Position numbers and translations under genes: made by a program | DNA from: Aquibium microcysteis | Lineage (GTDB): Bacteria; Pseudomonadota; Alphaproteobacteria; Rhizobiales; Rhizobiaceae | Reading direction: 5' to 3' | Assembly (NCBI RefSeq): GCF_014495845.1 | Contig: NZ_CP061080.1 | Coordinates: forward strand, 5,694,001-5,758,000 | Length of the DNA stretch: 64,000 bases | Notes under the pieces: generated by a model | What the model was told of the DNA's origin: nothing | Databases searched by the model: none | The model's input: the letters and a program-made list of their open reading frames with translations, nothing else | Shown here: in pieces, positions 28,448 through 39,325 of the stretch | How positions within the stretch are numbered: position 1 is the first letter of the stretch | Layout: each line of letters starts with the position of its first letter

Positions 28448-30157
28448 ATGTCCGACGGTGCCGCCGAGATCGCCAGACTTCGTGCCGAACTCGCCGCTTC
28501 CGACGCCCGCGCCAGGGTGGCGGAGGCCGAGTTGGCCGAGGCGCGTGCGTTGGTCTCGACATCTGAGGCGATGATCGCGCATCTGAGGCTGGAGATCGCC
28601 AAGCTCCGGCGCGAGCAGTATGGCCACAGCTCCGAACGGCGTGCCCGGCTGATCGAGCAGATGGAGTTGCAGCTCGAGGATCTCGAAGCCGCCGCCACCG
28701 AGGACGAGATCGCGTCCGAGCGTGCAGCGGCCCGCACCACCACGGTCGCCGCCTTCGAGCGACGCCGTCCGGCCCGCAAGCCCTTCCCCGCACATCTCCC
28801 GCGCGAGCGCGTGGTGATCGAGCCGCCGAAGGCATGCACCTGCTGCGGCTCCTCGCGCATCGTGAAGATGGGAGAAGACGGCGAGCCATCGTCCGCCATT
28901 GGTCCGAGGACAATGGCGAGCGAGACCCTGGAGGCGGTGTCACGCCGGTGGAAGGTGATCCAGACCGTCAGGGAGAAGTTCACCTGCCGGGACTGCGAGA
29001 AGATCAGCCAGCCGCCGGCACCCTTCCATGCCACGCCGCGGGGCTGGGCGGGACCAAACCTTCTGGCCACCATCTTCTTCGAGAAGTTCAGGCAACATCA
29101 GCCGCTGAACCGGCAGGCCGAGCGCTATGCCCGCGAAGGCGTCGACCTCAGCCTGTCGACGCTCGCCGACCAGGTCGGAACCTGCTCGGTGGCGCTGGAG
29201 CCGATCCATGCGCTCATCAAGGCCCATGTGCTGGCGGGCAATCGGCTCCACGGTGACGACACGACGGTGCCGCTGCTGGCGCGAGGTGGAACCCGGCAGG
29301 CGCGGCTGTGGACCTATGTTCGTGACGACCGCCCCTTCGCCGGCGGTGCCTCGCCCGCCGTCCTGTTCCACTTCTCTGCCGATCGCGAGAAGACCCATCC
29401 CAACCGGCACCTCGCCGGATGGACCGGCGTCCTGCAGGCCGATGCCGGAGCCTGCCCTCGGGCCGGCCACAGGCCGGACCCGGGGGGAGGCTACAACGAT
29501 CTCTACCGGGCGGGCCGCGAGCCAGCGCCCGTGACCAGCGCCCTGTGCTGGAGCCACGCCCGACGGAAGTTCTTCGAATTGGCCGACGTCGCCGATGCCG
29601 TGCGCAAGGGCAAGGCCACACATGCGATATCGCCTGTCGCGCTGAAGGCCGTCGAGCGGATCGACGCGCTCTTCGCGATCGAGCGCGACCTCAACGGTCT
29701 CTCCGCCGATGCCCGGCGCCAAGCCAGACAGGAGCTGTCGCGCCCGCTCGTCGAGGAACTCCACGCCTGGTTCCGCAGCGAGCGGGCGCAGATGTCCCGG
29801 CACAATCCGGTTGCCAAGGCGATCGACTACATGGTCGAGAAGGATGGCCGCTGGGACGCCTTCACGCGGTTCCTGCACGATGGTCGGGTGTGTTTGACGA
29901 ACAATGCCGCCGAGCGGGCCCTGCGCGGTATCGCCCTGGGAAGAAAGGCATGGCTCTTCGCCGGCTCGCAACGCGGCGGCGAGCGCGCGGCCTTCATGGT
30001 CACACTGATCGTCACCGCCAAGCTCAACGACATCGACCCGCAGGCATGGCTTGCCGATGTGCTCGGCCGCATGCCGAACCTGCCCATGTCGCGCCTGACG
30101 GAACTGCTCCCGTGGAACTGGGCGGCCGGGCGCGAGCGGGAGCCGAAAGCCGCCTGA
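28448..30157 (+). CDS. tnpC: IS66 transposase TnpC with an in-frame palindromic insertion
   Basis: This 569-residue DDE transposase has an N-terminal coiled coil (EIARLRAELAASDARARVAE), the IS66 leucine-rich segment, a CxxC zinc finger (CTCCGSS ... FTCRDCEKISQPPAP) and the catalytic domain with GDDTTVPLLARG, CWSHARRKFFE and DGRVCLTNNAAERALRGIALGRKAWLF. After VLQADAG there is an extra ACPRAGHRPDPGG before GYNDLY, made by a palindromic DNA insertion of about 36 bp that keeps the frame. Relatives read ADAYGGYNDLY. This sits beside a catalytic Asp, so activity is doubtful. ATG 28448 is preferred; the frame opens at 28427. Confidence 0.9.
   Translation: MSDGAAEIARLRAELAASDARARVAEAELAEARALVSTSEAMIAHLRLEIAKLRREQYGHSSERRARLIEQMELQLEDLEAAATEDEIASERAAARTTTVAAFERRRPARKPFPAHLPRERVVIEPPKACTCCGSSRIVKMGEDGEPSSAIGPRTMASETLEAVSRRWKVIQTVREKFTCRDCEKISQPPAPFHATPRGWAGPNLLATIFFEKFRQHQPLNRQAERYAREGVDLSLSTLADQVGTCSVALEPIHALIKAHVLAGNRLHGDDTTVPLLARGGTRQARLWTYVRDDRPFAGGASPAVLFHFSADREKTHPNRHLAGWTGVLQADAGACPRAGHRPDPGGGYNDLYRAGREPAPVTSALCWSHARRKFFELADVADAVRKGKATHAISPVALKAVERIDALFAIERDLNGLSADARRQARQELSRPLVEELHAWFRSERAQMSRHNPVAKAIDYMVEKDGRWDAFTRFLHDGRVCLTNNAAERALRGIALGRKAWLFAGSQRGGERAAFMVTLIVTAKLNDIDPQAWLADVLGRMPNLPMSRLTELLPWNWAAGREREPKAA
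29455..29486 (+). repeat. Palindromic insertion inside IS66 tnpC
   Basis: A hairpin: CCCTCGGGCCGGCC (29455-29468), loop ACA, then GGCCGG-A-CCCGGGG, with a single bulged A. It looks like the small GC-rich palindromes (CCTGCCCTCGGG... type) that are scattered between genes in many alphaproteobacteria. Here it lies within a reading frame, adding about 12 codons without a stop. Confidence 0.65.
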
Positions 30158-30456
30158 TGGCTCGCGACACCACCTTTTACAGTCTCGCACACGCGGCAAC
30201 GATGATCGGCGAGAACCGGGAGCTGCTTGAGGTCGTCGCCGCCAATCCCGACGACATCGACTACGGCGAGATGATCCATATCATCGACGGGTCCGAGGAA
30301 GGCATCACCGCGTTCACCGCGCGCGGCATCGAGAGCCTTCAGGAGTTCCTCCAGGACGTCCGCTCCTGGCCCGGCGGCATCCGGCAGTTCCTCATCGATC
30401 AGGAATCCAATCCTGACCTGATAGAGCGGATCATGGCCGACGAACGGAAAAGCTGA
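30157..30456 (+). CDS. Small fourth gene of the IS66 element, unknown
   Basis: This 99-residue acidic protein starts at ATG 30157, one base overlapping the tnpC stop (TGATG), and lies inside the right inverted repeat. It is helical and soluble: MARDTTFYSLAHAATMIGEN ... ESLQEFLQDVRSWPGGIRQFL. I do not recognise a domain. Its coupling to tnpC and position inside the element suggest a passenger or regulatory gene of this IS66 lineage. Confidence 0.7.
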   Translation: MARDTTFYSLAHAATMIGENRELLEVVAANPDDIDYGEMIHIIDGSEEGITAFTARGIESLQEFLQDVRSWPGGIRQFLIDQESNPDLIERIMADERKS

Positions 30457-30501
30457 TCTCCTGCGGCCCACACCGGAGGGATACGCCGGGACAGCGCTTA
30501 C

Positions 30502-30665
30502 TCTGGCAGTACCTGCGCAGCAACTGGCTGTCGAACCGCGTCTTTGCCGACTACGAGGCGATCATCGAGGCCGCCTGCGACGCCTGGCGCAAGCTCCTCG
30601 CCCAGCCACACACGATCACGTCAATCGGAATGCGGGACTGGGCGCATGTCGGTCAGGGGATATGA
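30502..30665 (+). pseudogene. IS630-family transposase C-terminal tail
   Basis: From 30504 the plus-strand frame reads WQYLRSNWLSNRVFADYEAI, then ACDAWRKLLAQPHTITSIGMRDWAHVGQGI and TGA at 30663. The NIWQYLR...SIG-(L/M)-RDWAH ending is typical of IS630 transposases. Only the last ~53 codons remain, directly against the IS66 right end, and no matching N-terminal part is found at the left side of that IS66. Confidence 0.8.
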
Positions 30666-30736
30666 CCGTTGTTATAACTCAGGGAAAAGAAATATCCTTG
30701 ATAAATGAATTTCGATTTTGTACGGTTGGAAAAAAT

Positions 30737-33388
30737 TTAATTGCGATATTCCCCGATAAGTATTCTTGTGAACTTTCGCAACTCACCGAATCGCCACTCG
30801 TCATAATGCGTCAATAGCGCTCTATAACGATCGAATATCTTATCGACGTCAGCCTCTTTTCTGAATACAGGGATCTTCCTGGCGCCTAAGATTAGGTCTC
30901 CCACAGCTGCGTAGAGCATCATCAAGGGAGAGCAGATTATGTTACCTTGTTCCGCGCTTATACCGTCACTGGCGAGAAAACCGTGAGCGCTAAACTTCGA
31001 CAGAATATCAGTTTGATCAATGATCACGTCGACCGCGTCGGAAATGATTGCCCTATTGATCGGAATGCGAGCCTGTCCCTCGAATTCCCTGCGCTTGCGG
31101 AACTCAGAGATGACAAACACCTGAATGAGATTTGTCGCGATGCTCGTGCTTGTCCCGGCCGGGAGGTTGGCTAACTTGTCGCCTTTGATGGCACCGGACC
31201 TTTCGTCCGCGAGATGCATATCACGAAAGACCTTTAGGAGGGTCTCGATGCTTCCATACAGCTCGTCAACAAGATCATTACAAGGGTCATCGATAGAAAG
31301 CTTCTCAATTGCAAGTTTCCGAGCAGAGTAGTAGCGTCCCAGGGCTATCGCAACTACCTCAGAGTCGAAGCGAATGAATGGTACGCCAAGAGCCGTACCT
31401 TTGCTGCGATCTTCTCGTAGGCGCTCGCGGGCCTTTAACAACACTCTATGAGCCTCGTTGAACTGCGTGATAGTCTGTGCCCTAACGCGCTTGGACGATG
31501 CGAGCAGGAAATAGCCTTCGCGTCCACTCATATGGGATCTTGGCTCATCTATTCCCGTCTGCTTTACTCGTATTGGGTCGTTGAGCGCCCTAGCTCGTTC
31601 GATGATCCGCACTGCGCTTTCAGCGTGCTGTTCGGCAACGATCCAGCGATTTGCGCTTGCGAAGAGAGCGCCAAGCACAAGGTACTTCAGATAGCATTCC
31701 TGCCGAAAATCGTCGTCGATGGTGTCATCCTTATCGGGCTGATGGCAATCCAGCGAGATTTGATCGAAGCGAACGGCGAAGTCTTCCGCCGTCTGGAAGA
31801 CACGTCTTGGCCGAGCTAGATCCTTGAATATCGCGTCCGTATTCACGAGGCTGTCGAACATCAACTCAGGCGGATTGCGGATGCCATTTTTGTGACGATC
31901 GAGCAAGGAGTTGGCGCCGATACCGGAGAATTCGACATTCGCCCGGTCACGAGCTCTAGCTGTCGTCTCAGTGACAAGGGAAAGCACTCGCTCTTTGGTG
32001 ATATCGGGTTCTGCGGAAGAAATCTTAGCAACTATGATTTTCGAGATCGCGTCTAGTTTTAGCGTATCGAAAAGAAAATGCTTTTGCGTATTCGATGCTT
32101 GCTTAGTATATCGCTCCCAGCGTTCATACGCGTCACGAATTTCTACTTCACTAACACGCCGGACATAGGCGTGGCCCGGATCGATAGCGTTTTCCAAAAG
32201 TACTCGCTGAAAGTCGCTAGCGCTTTCGATCTCATCTTCAAACGCAAGAAGCCCCGAGAACAACTCTTTTGGCTTTGCGCTAGCGTCCTCGCCATTTTTC
32301 ACGACATCGATGAAAGACCAAAGATGCCGGACATGACCGAACGCGAAACCACTGACCGTTTCGTCGCTGCCCGAGAGCGTTGCATCCCCTTCATGTGCCA
32401 TGGCTAAAGCCAGTCCACGGTCACCGGTCAGGAGCACGACGCGCAAATCAACGTTTTCAGCCCGAAGGCGACGGTTTAGATAGGCTACCTCGGCGACTGC
32501 TGCAGCATCAATTTCGGAGCGCTCGAAACTAAGCCTGCTCTTTGCGCGACGGATAACAGGCAGAAGCGCTTGCCGCAGTTCCTCGATTTCCGCAGCATCC
32601 TCTCCCTCAACGACGGCTTTGCAGAGGCCCTCCCATTTGTCCGCAACTCTACGGCCAAATGTCTCAGGGTCGGGACGAAACTCCGTCAGCTTAAATAAGC
32701 CGTTGCCGATGCGCACGATATCGTGGAAAGAATCCCATTCTCGCACGGCCCCGTGGATTCGCGTGGCATTGCGAGATTCGATGATGCGAAGGATGTTTGC
32801 GACGATCGCTCCGGCGTTTCGGGCGTTAATCGCCCACTTGTCGTCAGAATTGAGATTGCTTCGTACCGCCTTTAATGTCGAAGCCAACTGGAAGTCCAGA
32901 CGAGCATGGACAGTCCTCAACCCTACATCCCTATGAACTGCCGCGTCTCTCTTGACATTCTGATAGACTTTCATCGTTTCCGAAAAGTGCGCCTCAGTAA
33001 GCAACAGCGGTGCGCCCGAACTGAAAGCCTCCCGCATAGCTCTGCTCGCAAGCAGCCAAGCAACAGCTTCTGCCTGATTTCGTTCCCTATGAAGAATGTT
33101 GTTTGCCTCGTCGACATTGAAATCGACAATGATCTGTCGCGGCAACACCTGGCCATAGCCGTTGCCCAGTGTAATCGGATCGACTGGCCCGCTTCTCCAA
33201 GGCGCGCACCAGGTCCTGATAATGTCGGTGTCGAAGACGTAAATAATTTGGCGATTCTTGTTCGCCTCCACCCACTTTCTTTGAGCCTTAACTTTCTGAG
33301 TTTCATAGGCGACGAAGGCTGCGCTCATGATTAGCTGGCTGCAGAGTTCGCTTCGATCAGTAGGTCGGGAGCGGGAGGCAAAGTGCAT
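30737..33388 (-). CDS. Large PIN-domain protein of an AT-rich three-gene operon
   Basis: This 883-residue protein has an N-terminal PIN-like nuclease module: a first strand with acidic residues, IIYVFDTDIIRTW (~48-60), a long helical insert, then DAAAVAEVAYLNRRL (~294-308) and VVLLTGDRGLALAM (~317-330). The TGDRG block is the usual last catalytic element of PIN domains, so an RNase or flap-type nuclease is likely. The remaining ~550 residues are helical and unknown, perhaps repeat-like sensor helices. ATG 33388 is chosen (GGGAG six bases upstream); TTG 33394 overlaps the upstream stop. It is last in an operon with an FAD/NAD-binding protein and a 256-residue protein, and is far more AT-rich than the core genome. 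Confidence 0.75.
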   Translation of the reverse strand: MHFASRSRPTDRSELCSQLIMSAAFVAYETQKVKAQRKWVEANKNRQIIYVFDTDIIRTWCAPWRSGPVDPITLGNGYGQVLPRQIIVDFNVDEANNILHRERNQAEAVAWLLASRAMREAFSSGAPLLLTEAHFSETMKVYQNVKRDAAVHRDVGLRTVHARLDFQLASTLKAVRSNLNSDDKWAINARNAGAIVANILRIIESRNATRIHGAVREWDSFHDIVRIGNGLFKLTEFRPDPETFGRRVADKWEGLCKAVVEGEDAAEIEELRQALLPVIRRAKSRLSFERSEIDAAAVAEVAYLNRRLRAENVDLRVVLLTGDRGLALAMAHEGDATLSGSDETVSGFAFGHVRHLWSFIDVVKNGEDASAKPKELFSGLLAFEDEIESASDFQRVLLENAIDPGHAYVRRVSEVEIRDAYERWERYTKQASNTQKHFLFDTLKLDAISKIIVAKISSAEPDITKERVLSLVTETTARARDRANVEFSGIGANSLLDRHKNGIRNPPELMFDSLVNTDAIFKDLARPRRVFQTAEDFAVRFDQISLDCHQPDKDDTIDDDFRQECYLKYLVLGALFASANRWIVAEQHAESAVRIIERARALNDPIRVKQTGIDEPRSHMSGREGYFLLASSKRVRAQTITQFNEAHRVLLKARERLREDRSKGTALGVPFIRFDSEVVAIALGRYYSARKLAIEKLSIDDPCNDLVDELYGSIETLLKVFRDMHLADERSGAIKGDKLANLPAGTSTSIATNLIQVFVISEFRKRREFEGQARIPINRAIISDAVDVIIDQTDILSKFSAHGFLASDGISAEQGNIICSPLMMLYAAVGDLILGARKIPVFRKEADVDKIFDRYRALLTHYDEWRFGELRKFTRILIGEYRN

Positions 33389-33390
33389 GG

Positions 33391-34161
33391 TCAACTCCCA
33401 ATCATCCGAATAAGTTCTTCTGAACCCCGAATTTGCCTCTCAAACTCCCGTACCTCTATTCGCTTCTTCTTTGTTTGGAGTCTGTCTTGCGGCGGTTTGG
33501 TAAAAAAGCTCAGCGCGTGCCACTCCATGATATCCTCAATCGGGGCAATGGAATAGAACTCTCCGCCGCCAAAAGTTGCGACTATAACGCCAATCATTGC
33601 GCCATTCTGTGCGAATACCATGGCGCCATTTCGGATGCCGACTTGCATCGACATGTCTGTCTTACTGCGACGCAACTTCAACAATGGATAGATGGATCGT
33701 CCATTTAGGGATACGTGGTTTATTTCATTAACAATAGCGCCAATCTCGGCGCCTTCAGGCAATCGGACGGGCCTGTCGATGTAATCACCGGGTGAAGCAA
33801 TCCTTGCTTGGCCCTTCAGCCAGCGGCTGTCATCAGATTCGACATCCTTGGCCAGCGTGAAGAGGCAAGTCATCGCGCCGCCAGTGAACGCAGCCGGAGT
33901 TTCCGCATTGGCGTCCGCCTGGGCCAGCGACTGCCACCAGAATGGGTCTAGGATGCCGACTTCGCCTTGCTGGGGGCAGAAAACCGGTTGCGGGACAACA
34001 CTCATACTTGACGTCCACTCATCTGTCGGTGCCGCGTTCGGAAGCACACGCAGCACAGTCAATCCTTTTTCGCTGCCCGCGGCGTCAAGGAAGACACCCG
34101 AAAGCCTTACAGGCATGGTGCTGTGCCTTGTGCGCACTTCGCTTTGAAGGTTGAGTTTCAA
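33391..34161 (-). CDS. Unknown 256-residue protein of the three-gene operon
   Basis: TTG 34161 is taken as start: GAGGAG stands five bases upstream and the codon overlaps the previous stop (TTGA), so the gene is coupled to the FAD/NAD-binding gene. No family is recognised. The predicted fold is beta-rich, with a C-terminal NGAMVFAQNGAMIGVIVATFGGGEFYSIAPIEDIM that by eye recalls the second barrel of trypsin-like proteases (a G-x-M-I-G-V strand and a late A-P-I-E-D helix start), but no catalytic Ser in a GxSG setting is visible. It might be a degenerate protease fold or a binding protein. The charged C-terminus (TKKKRIEVREFERQIRG) is helical. Confidence 0.65.
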   Translation of the reverse strand: MKLNLQSEVRTRHSTMPVRLSGVFLDAAGSEKGLTVLRVLPNAAPTDEWTSSMSVVPQPVFCPQQGEVGILDPFWWQSLAQADANAETPAAFTGGAMTCLFTLAKDVESDDSRWLKGQARIASPGDYIDRPVRLPEGAEIGAIVNEINHVSLNGRSIYPLLKLRRSKTDMSMQVGIRNGAMVFAQNGAMIGVIVATFGGGEFYSIAPIEDIMEWHALSFFTKPPQDRLQTKKKRIEVREFERQIRGSEELIRMIGS

Positions 34162-35927
34162 AAATTCTCCTCTTCTGGCAGTATCTCGCGTGTAACAACG
34201 ATCGGCGCGCCGCAAAATATACCGTCAATACCACCAAGAAGACGCAACTTTTGCTGAATTGCGTCGGAACGCATCTCAGTCTTGATGGACCACTTTGCTG
34301 GCACTTGCTTCCTTGGAGGTATCAAGGTCACTTCGGTGGCGCCCAACTCTGCACGCGCAAAACCCTCAATGATCGGCTTGAACCGCTCGCGCGTGCCTTG
34401 GATCATTTGCGCTTGATTATGCCCATTTCGTGCCAACTCGAGCGGGTGAGGCATCGCATCAAAATAGACGTATTCGCCGCCGGAAAGCCCACTCAGTAGA
34501 TCAATCAACTGACTTTCTAAATCCGTCTCATCCGACTTAGTCGCGGAACTATTTACTTTCAGGAAGACATCCACCGTATTAGCGGGCCGATGTTTCTTGG
34601 TGGATGGGAAGTTGCGGTTGGCACCATATCGGCAGATCGCGATCGTTTCTACAGTGGCGAGGCGGGTTGCGTCTTTGATTGCCCTCAATTCCTCATCAGT
34701 TTCGGTACGTGGTTTGCACTCGTATAAGATTCGGTCAGTCTCCAGCAGATATGCTGCAAGAAGCTTGTTGATCGGTGCCGATGTAGGCTCGAAAGGGGTG
34801 GTGATTTCTCCGATTAGTTTCGGTTTGAGCGCTGCTTCTGCTGCCGGCTTGAGCCGGCCCTCGAGGAAGTTACAGAGCCAAGGTTCGTCCTTCCTCAGGC
34901 GTCCAGCAAGACCACGGTAGAAAACTTCTTCCTGAGCGATATAGCGGCCTGCCGTCACCATGTCGGACTTCTTCACGATATGCCAGGAGGCCGCGCGAAT
35001 ACTCTCCTCATGCCGCTGGATCTCAATTTCCACGGCAGTGAATTCCAGCGACCTCGGGTCCACCGGCCCGCTCGCCATGTCTTCTTGCAACACAATGGCC
35101 GATTCATCGCGCAGCCCACCGATTAGGCCAAGCGGAATTTGCCATGCGTCGTTTGGCTCCCTTGCGCAACATCGAAGTATATCGATCAATGCGCCGTCAC
35201 CGGTTCCGAATACACGCGCCTCCCGCTTGTGATGTCCTGTGTCAAGTGGATTTCGTTCTGGGGTCCAGTAGTCTTCTAATCCAGATCTTACACAATCCTC
35301 CTCTCCGAAACCAACAGATATTACAACGATCTGAAAATCTTCGCCGTGCTGGATGCCATCAACGTCGAACAAAACACGAACGGAATTTATCAATTCCGGT
35401 TCTTGCTCGGTGACGGATACGCAGCGATGGCGGCGTCGAAACCGATCCTTGGTCTTTTCAGTATATCCGTTGCGGACGCTTGTGCGCAATTGTTCCACCA
35501 CATCCCGTGCCGTACCAGCACACCAATTAAGCAACGGTAGGGCGGTAAAGAGATCCATCGAGCCCAGCATCGGCCATCGGTTGTAATTTGGATGCACAAG
35601 ACGATGCTCGGCGCTCGCGCCGGTATTGAGCATTCCATCAGAAGCATCATAGATAAATACGTTCTTCGCGCCGAAATGAATAAGCGACAGGAAAAATGTA
35701 ACCCCCGAAACGCCGGCCCCGATAACTGCGATTTTAGCCGACTTAAGCCCGTCTTCGCCAAGCCGGTCACGTAGCGCTTTAGCTAGCAGCGTCGCACGCC
35801 TTTGTTGGAAATAAAAGCCGACCCTGTGGCCGCGTGGTGCAAGTGAAAAGACATTGCTGCAGCCACCTACCGTCGACGTGCGGCGAATGAGCTCAAGGAT
35901 CTCGGGTGCAATCCGGTTGTCAGACAT
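34158..35927 (-). CDS. FAD/NAD(P)-binding Rossmann protein of the three-gene operon
   Basis: This 589-residue protein has a dinucleotide-binding motif KIAVIGAGVSGVTFFLSL (GAGVSG at 70-75), ending with an acidic residue at the second strand (FIYDAS, D94). It is followed by AEHRLVHPNYNRWP, resembling the substrate region of FAD amine-oxidase-like or FAD_NAD-binding family proteins. The second Gly-rich strand IVVISVGFGEED and VFGTGDGALIDIL fit a two-dinucleotide oxidoreductase. The C-terminal ~250 residues are unknown. It is the first gene of the operon; it starts at ATG 35927 with a weak ribosome site. The role in the cassette (redox sensor, NAD-consuming or modifying enzyme) is open. Confidence 0.7.
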   Translation of the reverse strand: MSDNRIAPEILELIRRTSTVGGCSNVFSLAPRGHRVGFYFQQRRATLLAKALRDRLGEDGLKSAKIAVIGAGVSGVTFFLSLIHFGAKNVFIYDASDGMLNTGASAEHRLVHPNYNRWPMLGSMDLFTALPLLNWCAGTARDVVEQLRTSVRNGYTEKTKDRFRRRHRCVSVTEQEPELINSVRVLFDVDGIQHGEDFQIVVISVGFGEEDCVRSGLEDYWTPERNPLDTGHHKREARVFGTGDGALIDILRCCAREPNDAWQIPLGLIGGLRDESAIVLQEDMASGPVDPRSLEFTAVEIEIQRHEESIRAASWHIVKKSDMVTAGRYIAQEEVFYRGLAGRLRKDEPWLCNFLEGRLKPAAEAALKPKLIGEITTPFEPTSAPINKLLAAYLLETDRILYECKPRTETDEELRAIKDATRLATVETIAICRYGANRNFPSTKKHRPANTVDVFLKVNSSATKSDETDLESQLIDLLSGLSGGEYVYFDAMPHPLELARNGHNQAQMIQGTRERFKPIIEGFARAELGATEVTLIPPRKQVPAKWSIKTEMRSDAIQQKLRLLGGIDGIFCGAPIVVTREILPEEENF

Positions 35928-36114
35928 CCATCACTTTGCAGCATCGGCAATCGATGCGTGCTCCCCCAGTATTCTAACATCTCGCAGCATCCCACCTATT
36001 TATTCAGAAGCAAAGAAGCTGCGCTGGCAATCGGAACCAAAACGGAGTTCTCTCGCAGCGTCAAGTGGTCGTATGCGTCAAGTTCTGCAAATTTCGGGCG
36101 GTCATGGGTTCTGG

Positions 36115-36210
36115 TCATGCGGCTTTTCGGAGTTCGAGCTTCTTGTGTTCTCTGAGGTCGTCCATGTTGAGGTAGCGGTTGGTGAGGCGGTCCCCGAATT
36201 CCGGACAGTC
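36115..36210 (-). pseudogene. Tail of an unidentified protein
   Basis: A minus-strand frame reads DCPEFGDRLTNRYLNMDDLR, then EHKKLELRKAA and TGA at 36115-36117. The composition is protein-like, but no family is recognised with confidence; a transposase or recombinase tail is the likely source given the surroundings. Confidence 0.35.
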
Positions 36211-36247
36211 CGCTAAGCTTGGTTTCGGCGAAGAGAGGACGGACCCG

Positions 36248-36358
36248 ATGACGGGGAACAGGAAACTGCAATCTGCGGAGTTCAGGGCGAAGGTCGCACT
36301 TGAGCGTCTGACTCAAAAAAGGCGTTCGCGATATCAACTCTGGCGAACCGCCTCGTGA
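36248..36358 (+). pseudogene. Start of an IS3-family orfA
   Basis: ATG 36248, with GAGAGGAC upstream, opens MTGNRKLQSAEFRAKVALER, the usual beginning of IS3-type OrfA (a Q-x-S-A-E-F-x-A-K-V-A-L-E helix). After about 20 codons the similarity stops where the IS5 scrap begins, and the frame ends at 36358. Confidence 0.6.
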
Positions 36359-36560
36359 GGAGGCGGATGTGGGCGACGAGAAGCCATGCTTCGGCGGATG
36401 GGATGGATCTCTCCCGGTCCTTGGCGAGCCTGCGGCAGCGTCCGAGCCAGGCTAACGTTCGGTCCACGACCCGGCGCCGGGGCAGGAGTTCGAAACCCTT
36501 CGCGGCGTCGGAGCGCTTGACGATCTCGATGGTGATGCGGCCGAACCCCGCCAGATCGGA
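36340..36560 (-). pseudogene. IS5-family transposase C-terminal fragment
   Basis: The minus-strand frame reads IEIVKRSDAAKGFELLPRRR, then VVDRTLAWLGRCRRLAKDRE and WLLVAHIRLLTRRFAR. This is the typical end of IS5 (IS427/ISL-like) transposases, including the VERT-x-AWL-like segment near the catalytic Glu. Only the last ~70 codons survive. Confidence 0.8.
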
Positions 36561-36694
36561 AGGCCCCCTTTTCCCCATCCCCTCCACAACATCATTTGCA
36601 ATCCCCGCCGTTGCGACTAGCATGCTTGCGGGAGGAAGGCTGGAGACCTGGGCGGGTCGGCGTGAGGCGTCGTCCCGCAGGGGAAGGGACCGAC

Positions 36695-39163
<2,469 letters not shown>

Positions 39164-39325
39164 GCCGGTTCGCCATCGTCATTTCGGGCGGAACGTTCGC
39201 CCCGCCGCAGCCGTTGCGCCGTCCGTCGCCGACCGGCGGGGCATGGCGCAGGGCCGTGCGTTCCTGCTACTGGTCTCGACGAGCATGCACGCCGCGCGCG
39301 ACGCGGCGGGGAGAGGGGAGGAACC

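Larger units (their letters stand above)
27550..30501 (+). mobile_element. Nearly complete IS66-family element
   Basis: It carries tnpA, tnpB, tnpC and a small fourth gene in order on the plus strand. The right end is clear: a 29-bp segment 30473-30501 ending CGCTTAC. Its inverted partner at 27550-27578 is well conserved only in the inner half (ACGTATCCCTCCGG versus GCGTATCCCTCCGG), and its outer half has drifted, so the left boundary is approximate. No 8-bp target duplication is seen. The right end abuts an IS630 transposase tail, which shows insertion into an older IS. Confidence 0.8.
35928..36694. other. IS graveyard between the island and the glycogen operon
   Basis: About 770 bases have no intact gene. 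They hold at least three transposon scraps described separately (an unknown protein tail, an IS3 orfA start, an IS5 transposase end). The AT-rich first ~200 bases probably carry the promoter of the three-gene operon. The last ~130 bases return to GC-rich sequence and must hold the glgP promoter. Confidence 0.7.
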
